Assembly: GCA_021108035.1 (NCBI GenBank)
Contig: JAIORQ010000075.1
Span: forward strand, 17,630-81,629
Length of the DNA: 64,000 nt
Reading direction: 5' to 3'
From: Bacteroidales bacterium
Lineage (GTDB): Bacteria > Bacteroidota > Bacteroidia > Bacteroidales > JAADGE01
A model generated the notes under the pieces. It was not told the origin of the DNA. It saw only the letters and a list, made by a program, of their open reading frames with translations, and made no database searches. The position numbers and the translations under genes were made by a program. Positions 1 through 7,666 of this stretch are shown one piece after another; the first letter of the stretch is position 1; each line of letters opens with the position of its first letter.

Positions 1-1017
1 AAAAAGTCTGTCTAATTTTGCATAAGTTTCAAATAAGTTTTTTTCTGCCTCTTCATTTTCTGTTTGTGTTTCATATTTGCTTTCCATAAGTTCCAAATAT
101 GCATTATTTACCTTTATTCTGCTGAACGATTTAAAAGGAATAATAATTCCCATACCCAATGAAAATTCTTTATTTGGTAATAATTTATCATTGCCTTTAT
201 ATTCAAATTGCAAAAAGTCTAACCATTCTTTTGCTTGGTCTTTTTCAAATTCATATTCTGCTGTTGCTTCTTCCTCTTTTGCTTTATTCATCGCATAATT
301 CGGATGCATGTTACTGTTTACGGCAGAATCGTTAACAAGTAATCTTAAGTTATATACTGACAACCAATCATCGAATTGTAAAGTAATATTAATTGTGTCA
401 TTTTTGAGTAATCTGCATTTTAAATCGTTTGATAAAGACTTATTTTTGATTAATTTTGTAGTTATTTCTAATATGTTTTTTTCATTCGACAGCCATTTGT
501 CAACATCAAAATCAGAGCCGTTATTTATTAATTTATTGTAAATATTTTTTTTATCTTGAAGTAATAATAATTCCTCTTTTTGAAGTTGAATCTCCCTTTT
601 TGTATAATACAGTTTAACAATATCAATATTTGCCTCTTCCAATTTGTCTAACAGATATGAATTCTGTCTGATTTCATATTGCAACTTTTTGTTATTTATA
701 ATTTCCTTTGCAGATTGCCTTTCTTTCATTGTATTAAACTTAAAACGAACTTGATATCTTTGAAGTTCAAATTCCATTTCATCTGATTCTGTTCGGAAAT
801 TAATTTCATTCAGCAAAGGCATCTCTTGTTTATTATTCTGAATAAAATCTATATTTTCAGCATAAGGAATGCTGTCTGTGTTATTTTTAATGATTTTACT
901 TAACAATTGAGTTGTATTTTTTGATGATTGTCCGGTTAAACAGAATGAACATTGACTTAACAGAAAAAAAGTTATTACTGTAACACGATATATATTTTGG
1001 AATGACTTTATTTTCAT
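1..1017 (-). CDS. TolC-like outer membrane efflux protein, N-terminal part (cut by window edge)
   Basis: An uninterrupted frame runs from an ATG at 1017 down to base 1 (339 residues) with no stop, so the gene continues left of the window. The N-terminus is hydrophobic and signal-like. The body is long, charged and helical, with alternating Glu/Lys/Gln/Leu typical of the periplasmic coiled-coil barrel of outer membrane efflux proteins. Near residue 300 the segment LGMGIIIPFKSFSRI resembles the conserved beta-strand and helix start of the TolC family, which usually reads like a v-x-l-x-x-P motif. It is the last visible gene of the minus-strand run and follows an HlyD-type adaptor by about 150 bp, which fits an adaptor plus outer membrane channel. 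Family assignment rests on fold-level features and context, so it is moderate. Confidence 0.6.
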   Translation of the reverse strand, partial: MKIKSFQNIYRVTVITFFLLSQCSFCLTGQSSKNTTQLLSKIIKNNTDSIPYAENIDFIQNNKQEMPLLNEINFRTESDEMEFELQRYQVRFKFNTMKERQSAKEIINNKKLQYEIRQNSYLLDKLEEANIDIVKLYYTKREIQLQKEELLLLQDKKNIYNKLINNGSDFDVDKWLSNEKNILEITTKLIKNKSLSNDLKCRLLKNDTINITLQFDDWLSVYNLRLLVNDSAVNSNMHPNYAMNKAKEEEATAEYEFEKDQAKEWLDFLQFEYKGNDKLLPNKEFSLGMGIIIPFKSFSRIKVNNAYLELMESKYETQTENEEAEKNLFETYAKLDRLF

Positions 1018-1035
1018 TGTTAAATTGTTATATTA

Positions 1036-1105
1036 TTACATTGTTTTATTGCCTGCCTGCCGGCAGATAGGCTGTTTTTCAACAATTTAGCAATGAAGCA
1101 ATGCA
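1036..1105. repeat. Dispersed intergenic hairpin family, copy A
   Basis: Lies between the HlyD-like and TolC-like genes. It contains a near-palindromic GC-rich core (GCCTGCCTGCCGGCAG) followed by TTTTTCAACAAT and flanked by imperfect arms related to ACATTGTTTTATTG and AGCAATGAAGCAATG. The same layout recurs at 60775-60835 and, without the GC core, at 47425-47473. Confidence 0.6.
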
Positions 1106-1164
1106 ACAAAGATTTGTTCATCTTACTTCCCGACATTAATTGATTATTTTGCAAAAGCAAAAAT

Positions 1165-2169
1165 TTAATCATCATTTAACGATTCAAGCATAACTCTTTC
1201 TTTCTGTAAAAACATATTATCTTGCGGGATTCTTATTAATACTTCTCTTCCGTAGGTTTTATAATCAGGCATTTTTCTTAATCTTTGCGGAATTTCAACA
1301 ATTCTGGAACCCAATCCTATTACTTTCCCGATAACTTTATGTTCAGGATGCATACTTGAACTCACCTCAAATTTATCACCAACTTTAACATGTAATAATA
1401 AACTTTCATGAACAAAACCTTTTACCAATGTAGGTTTCATTTGATAAAAACCCATTAAAGTAGTAAAAGCAGATATATTTTCTTTTTCTTTACAAAGGAT
1501 ACTTCCGACAATGCCGTCAGAAGGTGCATAGATATACAATCTTTTTTGCTCATCTTTATACTTTTCTATTTCTGTATCTATAATTTCTTTTTCTATTTTT
1601 GAAGGGCTGCTGATATTTCTTAATAATTCTTGTTGAAAAGCAATTTCCTGATTATAATTTTGGGCAATTGTTGTCATTCTTTCCTTTAGATATTCAAGTT
1701 GTATTTGATTGGCAGTTTTGGATGAATCATGTTTATGTTCAATACTTTTTAAGCCTTCAAACAGTATTTTATTTAATTCAGTTTCTTTGTTTAATTCATT
1801 TATTTTTGCAGTAATTTCATTGAGTTTATTGAGTTTTGTAAAACGAAGATCTGATATTTTATATTTAATTTCTTTTATATCTTGTTGAGTATTAGCATTA
1901 ATAACTTCTTTTTTTAATTCAAGTTCATTTATTTTAACAGGTAATACTGTATTTTTTACAAGCATTAACAAGTCTCCTTTTTTAACTTCCTGTCCGGTTG
2001 TAACCAATATTTTTTCAATTACCACATCTCTGTTATGACTTATTTCAGTTTCTTTATTTTCAGAAAAACCGTAAAAAAAAGCTGATTCAGTTTTTAAGCG
2101 ATTATACATAAAAAAAAGTAAAATCACTAAACCTATTGTAACGATATATATACTGTTAATTTTTTTCAT
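1165..2169 (-). CDS. HlyD-family periplasmic adaptor (membrane fusion) protein
   Basis: 334 residues. One N-terminal membrane anchor (about residues 7-24) is followed by a biotinyl-lipoyl-like half-motif (VTTGQEVKKGDLLMLV, about 55-72). A long alpha-helical hairpin runs from about 75 to 205. A second lipoyl half and beta-barrel domain begin near APSDGIVGSI (about 218-330). This order is that of membrane fusion proteins, which bridge an inner-membrane transporter to a TolC-type channel. It starts with ATG only 8 bp downstream of the DUF4956 gene and precedes the TolC-like gene. No ABC, RND or MFS pump is seen in the cluster, so the inner-membrane partner may be the DUF4956 protein or may lie off-window. 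Confidence 0.8.
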   Translation of the reverse strand: MKKINSIYIVTIGLVILLFFMYNRLKTESAFFYGFSENKETEISHNRDVVIEKILVTTGQEVKKGDLLMLVKNTVLPVKINELELKKEVINANTQQDIKEIKYKISDLRFTKLNKLNEITAKINELNKETELNKILFEGLKSIEHKHDSSKTANQIQLEYLKERMTTIAQNYNQEIAFQQELLRNISSPSKIEKEIIDTEIEKYKDEQKRLYIYAPSDGIVGSILCKEKENISAFTTLMGFYQMKPTLVKGFVHESLLLHVKVGDKFEVSSSMHPEHKVIGKVIGLGSRIVEIPQRLRKMPDYKTYGREVLIRIPQDNMFLQKERVMLESLNDD

Positions 2170-2177
2170 AAATAAAC

Positions 2178-2963
2178 TTAAATATTGTCTGACCTGTTTC
2201 TGTGCATGCTGATTCTCTTGATACTTACTCCGGACAATTTTAATAATTCATCTGCAAGTGTTGTGCTCGACAGTTGTTTTTTTATTTTAAAATCATAATT
2301 ATAACTTATGAAATTGAAGTTGTCTTTTACTTCTGTTTTTAACTTTTTTATTTGGATTTGAATCTTTTCTGTTTCTGCTGTTTCAGTTTCAATTTTTGAT
2401 GATTTCAATTTTTCTTTTCTTATTTCTACTTGATGCCTTTTCAGTACAAATTTTTTGCAATGCTGTTTCATTATTTTCTCTACTTCATTAATGTTTACAA
2501 GTGATGTATCAAGTTCTATTCTTAATTTTCCGAAAAAATCTTTTGCAGGACTGAATGATGACCAGTAAAGCATGAAAGCAGTTAAACAAAAACCAAGTGT
2601 TCCGATAAGTGCGATTAAAAGTCCGAAAACACCGGTAGCTATTCCGATAGCAATTGCACTAAACATAAACACAATATTTCGCGGATTTCTGACAGTAGTA
2701 CGAAATCTGATAATTGACAAAGCTCCAATCATACCCAAACCTCTGGCAACACTGTCACCTATTGCTTGCAAAACTGTTGCAGCCACAATTGTAACTAATA
2801 CCATTGCTTGAATAAAATGATCGGGACGTTCTACATTTCGTGATGTTTTTTCATAAGTGAAGGCTAAAATAACTCCAAGTACTATTGAACTCAATACTGT
2901 TATTATTATTGAATAAAGCCCGGGATATGCAGAATTATACTGTAATGATGAAAGATCAAACAT
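2178..2963 (-). CDS. DUF4956 multi-pass membrane protein
   Basis: 261 residues. The first 145 carry about four transmembrane segments with the family signature region ARGLGMIGALSIIRFRT (about residues 73-90), then RNPRNIVFMFSAIAIG. The C-terminal half is cytosolic, charged and Lys/Glu-rich, and could bind a partner. DUF4956 proteins are often encoded next to VTC-type polyphosphate polymerases and CotH proteins. CotH is present here but no VTC protein is in view. The gene is 18 bp downstream of a lamin-tail protein and 8 bp upstream of an HlyD-like adaptor, so it is very likely in the same operon. The biochemical role of the family is not established. Confidence 0.85.
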   Translation of the reverse strand: MFDLSSLQYNSAYPGLYSIIITVLSSIVLGVILAFTYEKTSRNVERPDHFIQAMVLVTIVAATVLQAIGDSVARGLGMIGALSIIRFRTTVRNPRNIVFMFSAIAIGIATGVFGLLIALIGTLGFCLTAFMLYWSSFSPAKDFFGKLRIELDTSLVNINEVEKIMKQHCKKFVLKRHQVEIRKEKLKSSKIETETAETEKIQIQIKKLKTEVKDNFNFISYNYDFKIKKQLSSTTLADELLKLSGVSIKRISMHRNRSDNI

Positions 2964-2981
2964 TTTATAATATTTTGATAT

Positions 2982-3797
2982 CTATTTAATAATAAATTTA
3001 AGTGAACTTATGAACTCATTATTGTTAAAAAAATTGCAGATATATATACCGGTAGTTAAGTTTTCTTTCCTGATAATAGTCTCATTTGAGTTAATAATTT
3101 CCTGTCTTAGCTCTTTCCCGAGAATATTATAAATATAAAGTTTTCCGTTAGTAATTGCAGTATTTCCCGGTATTTTGAAAACTGATTCATCTCTCATGGG
3201 ATTAGGGTTAATACTAATACTATTTGATTCATTATCTTCATAAACAGAAGAATCTGTGCTGTTCAATGCACCCGGAGTACCGTGAGCTGCATTTGATGCT
3301 TTCCAATTTGAAGCTGCATTATTGTCAGAATCCGGGTCTGTTAATTCTAATGTAGGACCGTTACCATCCGGTTCGGTTGGCCAAGGATCAACATCCTCAT
3401 AAGTAACTTCATCAATTAGTGTGCCTCCGTCATCAAATAATCTAAGTTGTTCACCACCGTTGCTGAATTTAAAATCCATGTCGCCGAAAACAGGGCTGAC
3501 TGACGGAAATAAGATTTCAAAAGCAGATTTATTTCTTACTATAACAAGATATGAATCTGAAGACATAGTAGTTCCGGAAGGAATGACAAACCCGTTTTCA
3601 TCATTAGCATCTTTAAAAACCCAACCTGAAATATCTACAGTTTCTGTGTTGTTATTGAATAATTCTACCCAGTCCTTAGTATCAAAATCATCAGCAGAAT
3701 TATAGTTTATTTCATTAATAATAATCTGGCTGTTTGATGAAAGCATTAAAAGAACAGACAGAAAGGTGAAAACAATTTTTAACAATATTTTATTCAT
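2982..3797 (-). CDS. Secreted lamin-tail-domain protein with type IX secretion C-terminal domain
   Basis: 271 residues: a signal peptide (about 1-22), one lamin-tail domain (about 24-180) with VINEINYNSADDFDTKDW and the GPTLELTDPDSDNN block, then a type A T9SS sorting domain (about 195-271) with SINPNPMRDE and GKLYIYNILGKE. The domain pair is strikingly similar to the C-terminal third of the CotH protein encoded just upstream, so one likely arose from the other by duplication. It should be exported by the Sec and T9SS machinery and held at the cell surface or released. It sits 168 bp downstream of the CotH gene and 18 bp upstream of DUF4956. Confidence 0.85.
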   Translation of the reverse strand: MNKILLKIVFTFLSVLLMLSSNSQIIINEINYNSADDFDTKDWVELFNNNTETVDISGWVFKDANDENGFVIPSGTTMSSDSYLVIVRNKSAFEILFPSVSPVFGDMDFKFSNGGEQLRLFDDGGTLIDEVTYEDVDPWPTEPDGNGPTLELTDPDSDNNAASNWKASNAAHGTPGALNSTDSSVYEDNESNSISINPNPMRDESVFKIPGNTAITNGKLYIYNILGKELRQEIINSNETIIRKENLTTGIYICNFFNNNEFISSLKFIIK

Positions 3798-3965
3798 AAT
3801 CTTGTTTTTAAATTTTTATTATTTTTTTGTTTGAAGTTTGAAGTTCAGGTTTTTTTGAACATACTTTATAACTTTGAACTTTATAACTTTAAACTTGTTG
3901 TTTTTTAAAAGAAAATTGTAGTTTCCGACAAAGTTATTTTTTTTTTTAGAAACTTATGAAAAAAC

Positions 3966-6944
3966 CTATTCTACAATGAGTTTTTGTGAGCCTAAATATA
4001 CATCGTTATTATATAGCTTGCAAATATAAAGACCTGAGCCGAGATGTTTTTTTTTCAGAACAACTTCGTTAGAGTAAAACACTTTACTTATTACCTGTTC
4101 TCCGAGAATGTTATATACAAAAAGTTTTCCGTCAGTAATATTAATATTGTCGGGTAATCTGATTATCGCTTCATATTTCATAGGGTTAGGATAAACATTA
4201 ATACTAATATTATTAAGTTCTTTTATGGAAGTACTTGTACTGTTTAAGGCTCCCGGAGTACCATGACAGGCATGCGGTGCATAAGATGCATGCCAACTTG
4301 ATGCTGTGTTGTTGTCATAATCAGGGTTTGTTAATTCTAAAGTAGGTCCGTCTCCATCCGGTTCAACAGGCCAAGGATAATTATCGTTATATTCAACTTG
4401 ATCAATTAAAGCAGTTTCATTATCAAATAATCTTATAAGTTCGCCATTATTGCTTAATCCATAATCAAAGTTGCCTATAACATTACTTACATCCGGAAAT
4501 TGAACTTGAAAATCAGTAATGCTTTGTGCTAAAACGAGATAGGAGCCGGTTGACATTGTAGTTCCGGCAGGTATTACAAATTCATGAGTGTCATTTTCAT
4601 CTTTAAAAATCCAATTTGATAAATTAGCAGTTTCTGTGCCGTTATTGTACAATTCAATCCAGTCGTCTGTGTCAAAATTATCGGCTGAATTATAATTTAT
4701 TTCATTTATAACAATATTATTATCGGTTGTAGTCGGTATAAAAACAGCTTTGATATTATCATTTTGTGTCAAAGATAAAGTTACATCAGTCTGATTTATG
4801 TCCGGAAGTATTGTATGATTTTCTGATTCCCAATGATCAAAAATGTAATTAGGATTGTTTTCTGTTGCTTTCATTAACATTTCCATACCTCCGTGATAGC
4901 TGCCTATCCACGGAAAGTCATCGTTGGTGAGTTCAACAGAATTAAATTTGATACCCCCGGCACCTACAGGTTCAACACTTAATGTAACATTATAAGGCCC
5001 TGTTAAATCATAACAATCATTTAAACCTGCCGGTATAACAGTTTCTCTCAAAGTAATAAAATCTTTGACTTTCTGAACATTATTTTGCCATTCTGTGAAG
5101 TTACCTCCCCATCTGTTTATCTGTTTCGGCATTTCAGGTGCAATTTGGTCTTCAATAGTTTCCAATAAATCAATCATATCACCGGCAATAAAAACAGTAT
5201 TCATTAAATCTTGATAACGAGAAATATAATATTGCTTAAAGACATCACTATCTAACAGTTTATTCAGTATTTCGATATGTTGCCCGGGGTCATTCCATAT
5301 TCCTTCAGGATAACAAGGAGAAGCATTTGCTGTTTCATCAGGAACATTTGTATAATTTATATAATGATTAAAGGTTGCATCTTCATCCCATAAAATATAA
5401 CCCCATTTTTGGTGGTCTCCTTCAGGATCAGTTCCTCGCCACCAACCTACATTCCAATTTATCCAATCAGTACAAACAACAAAGGAATTAACTAATACAT
5501 AATCAACTAAGCTTTCGTACCAGTACTTTGAGGCTACATAATCAAAATTACTTTGGTCTGACATATCATTATTTAATATAAAGTTTTTAAGCAGCGTCCA
5601 ATCATTTATTGCTTCATCACCTCCGTATTCTGCCCATGTTCCACCCCATAACATCATATAATAAAGATGGTATTTATCTTGATCGTAATAGTATTTTGTA
5701 TAATCAGAATCAGTTACTTTTTCTCTGATTGAATATACTCCCCAAAAGTCGCCGTTTACATATGAAACACATCTTTCGCCACGTCGCATATCTAAATTCA
5801 ATTTATTTTTATTTGCCAATTTTTGAATAAAAATATCACGCATATGCGCACTTGTGTCAATACCGGGATAATTATCGTCTCCGGAAGCTCTGATAATTAT
5901 TCTTTGAAATTCTTCCCTGTCAGAGAGTGTGAGTAATTTTTGTTTTATAGCTTCGTGATAACCCATTTCATCTCTTGCTATATAGTCATAACTTCGTTGA
6001 TCGAAATACCATGAATCCTGTCCGTGCTTGTTGTATTCACCATAACCGAAATCTTTACGTTCACCGTCTTTAAAATATTCAATAGTTCCGTGAGGTTTAA
6101 GATATTGATTTCCGTTTAGCATTGTTTGCATTTCATTACCTGCAGTTGATAATATAGGCAATGTATGGTCTGTATCAATAAAATAGGTGTTAAATGTTAT
6201 AAAACTCGGTAAAATTTCAATATCACTTGAAATACAAACAGCTTTCAGAATTGTAGTTGAATTAATTATAACAGGGTCGTCATAATAAGTTGAACTGCTT
6301 GTCGGCCTGTTACCGTTAGTTGTATAGTAAATAGTACTGTTAGGATCACTTGTTGTTATACTTATTGTTACAGAACCGTTATAAAAGCCTGCTACTTCAC
6401 TCATAATTGGTGCATCTGCATATTCAGTATAAGAAGTATTACTGTTAGATTCACCTTTTGTAGGGAAAGTAAATATTTTCCATGTACTTGAACCATCCGA
6501 TTCTCTTCCCACAGAATGTTCAACTTGTGTTATTTGCAGCTGAAATTGGTTAATAACAGTACCTGAAGGGTTTGAAAAGATAACATGTTCAGGTGTCTCC
6601 TTTGTTTGTTTGAGCTTGAAATTAGTATGATAATTTTCGCCTGAAACTTCATCTCTTCCGGATGCCCAAAAGGTTAAATATCCGGCAGCAGGAATGCTTG
6701 TACCTGCCGGAATCTCCCATTTCATAGGAAAAGATTCATTATCACTAAGGTAGTAACCACTTATATCAACACTTGAACTGCTTGTGTTATAAAGTTCAAT
6801 CCAGTCTTCAGTTTTAGTATAATTATCTGTGTAACCGGTAAGGTTGGAGGCAGAGTATTCGTTAATAACGACTTGTCCGAATGAAAAATATGAGGCAAGT
6901 GTAAATATTAGTAATAAGTTGGTTTTTAAGGTTAATTTCATCAT
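3966..6944 (-). CDS. Large secreted CotH-kinase protein with lamin-tail domains and T9SS sorting domain
   Basis: 992 residues. Order: signal peptide (1-23); lamin-tail domain (about 24-165); chitobiase/beta-hexosaminidase C-terminal-like domain (about 175-255, with STIYYTTNGNRPT); CotH kinase domain (about 340-620) with RASGDDNYPG, GVYSIREKV and WGYILWDEDATF; a beta-rich domain ending in NYIFDHWES; a second lamin-tail domain (about 745-905); and a T9SS type A sorting domain (about 915-992, VYPNPMKYE). CotH is an atypical protein kinase that phosphorylates spore coat proteins in Bacillus; the role of Bacteroidota secreted versions is unknown. Two adjacent ATGs open the frame, and the first is used here. 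It heads the minus-strand cluster that ends in export genes. Confidence 0.88.
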   Translation of the reverse strand: MMKLTLKTNLLLIFTLASYFSFGQVVINEYSASNLTGYTDNYTKTEDWIELYNTSSSSVDISGYYLSDNESFPMKWEIPAGTSIPAAGYLTFWASGRDEVSGENYHTNFKLKQTKETPEHVIFSNPSGTVINQFQLQITQVEHSVGRESDGSSTWKIFTFPTKGESNSNTSYTEYADAPIMSEVAGFYNGSVTISITTSDPNSTIYYTTNGNRPTSSSTYYDDPVIINSTTILKAVCISSDIEILPSFITFNTYFIDTDHTLPILSTAGNEMQTMLNGNQYLKPHGTIEYFKDGERKDFGYGEYNKHGQDSWYFDQRSYDYIARDEMGYHEAIKQKLLTLSDREEFQRIIIRASGDDNYPGIDTSAHMRDIFIQKLANKNKLNLDMRRGERCVSYVNGDFWGVYSIREKVTDSDYTKYYYDQDKYHLYYMMLWGGTWAEYGGDEAINDWTLLKNFILNNDMSDQSNFDYVASKYWYESLVDYVLVNSFVVCTDWINWNVGWWRGTDPEGDHQKWGYILWDEDATFNHYINYTNVPDETANASPCYPEGIWNDPGQHIEILNKLLDSDVFKQYYISRYQDLMNTVFIAGDMIDLLETIEDQIAPEMPKQINRWGGNFTEWQNNVQKVKDFITLRETVIPAGLNDCYDLTGPYNVTLSVEPVGAGGIKFNSVELTNDDFPWIGSYHGGMEMLMKATENNPNYIFDHWESENHTILPDINQTDVTLSLTQNDNIKAVFIPTTTDNNIVINEINYNSADNFDTDDWIELYNNGTETANLSNWIFKDENDTHEFVIPAGTTMSTGSYLVLAQSITDFQVQFPDVSNVIGNFDYGLSNNGELIRLFDNETALIDQVEYNDNYPWPVEPDGDGPTLELTNPDYDNNTASSWHASYAPHACHGTPGALNSTSTSIKELNNISINVYPNPMKYEAIIRLPDNINITDGKLFVYNILGEQVISKVFYSNEVVLKKKHLGSGLYICKLYNNDVYLGSQKLIVE

Positions 6945-7189
6945 AATATTATAATTTTAAAATGGATTTTGCAATATTCTGATAATGTTATAATTATGTA
7001 GATTATAAATTCCGTAAAGGTTGCAAAAAAAATAAACTAAACTTCAATTTTGTTTCTGATACTTATTATATCAAGATTATTGACAATATAACCTGCCTTC
7101 GATTTTTTTCAGGTTTGTACATAATTTTGTATGGACATAACTTATAGCAAACAATTGAAATTTATCGGATTAGTTTTAAGAAGAGTAAT

Positions 7190-7612
7190 TTATTGTTTTT
7201 TAATCGTTTGAGGGGCAGTACCGGCAATTATTTTAGCTTCAGGTACATTAATATTAATGAAAATCTCATTACTTTGTGAGCCGTCTTGAGAAATAAAAAC
7301 TGTTTTAAAGTCTTTTATTTCATCTTTGCCTGAACAAAATCCGTAAACTATATTACCTTTTTTGTCAATTTCTGTAATCGGCATAGTTGCCGTAATACCA
7401 TTCGAAAATTCATGTTTCATTTTTAATGAACTGAAGTTTGTTTCATTAACGGAATAAATAACTCTTATATAAACAGGATTATCATTATTGCAAATGCCTT
7501 TGGAATAATATTCGATGCTTACAAGTTCTGCAACTATTTTTTTATCTTTGTCTGACACAAAAGATAAAAATAAACCGGCAGATAATAATAACAGAAAAAA
7601 TAAGTTTTTCAT
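7190..7612 (-). CDS. Small secreted protein of unknown function
   Basis: 140 residues with a clear signal peptide (KNLFFLLLLSAGLFLSF). The rest is predicted beta-rich and contains two cysteines (ICNND and GFCSGK) that could form a disulfide. No family was recognised. It is divergent from the RelA/SpoT gene with only about 55 bp between start codons, and a TAAATTTG promoter element lies 25-32 bp upstream on its own strand. The 245 bp downstream of its stop, towards the CotH gene, contain no further gene. Confidence 0.6.
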   Translation of the reverse strand: MKNLFFLLLLSAGLFLSFVSDKDKKIVAELVSIEYYSKGICNNDNPVYIRVIYSVNETNFSSLKMKHEFSNGITATMPITEIDKKGNIVYGFCSGKDEIKDFKTVFISQDGSQSNEIFININVPEAKIIAGTAPQTIKKQ

Positions 7613-7636
7613 AAAAGCTGATTTTTTTCAGGACTG

Positions 7637-7644
7637 CAAATTTA
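7637..7644 (-). promoter_or_regulatory. Bacteroidota -7 element for the small secreted protein
   Basis: TAAATTTG on the minus strand matches the Bacteroidota TAnnTTTG consensus and lies 25 bp from the ATG at 7612. No clear -33 TTTG is visible. Confidence 0.5.
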
Positions 7645-7666
7645 CATTTTTTTTTGATTATAATTG

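Noticed and set aside
77..541. Two plus-strand open frames of 73 and 77 codons
   Set aside because: They are antisense to the TolC-like partial gene, which has a longer continuous frame, a signal-like start and an operon context.
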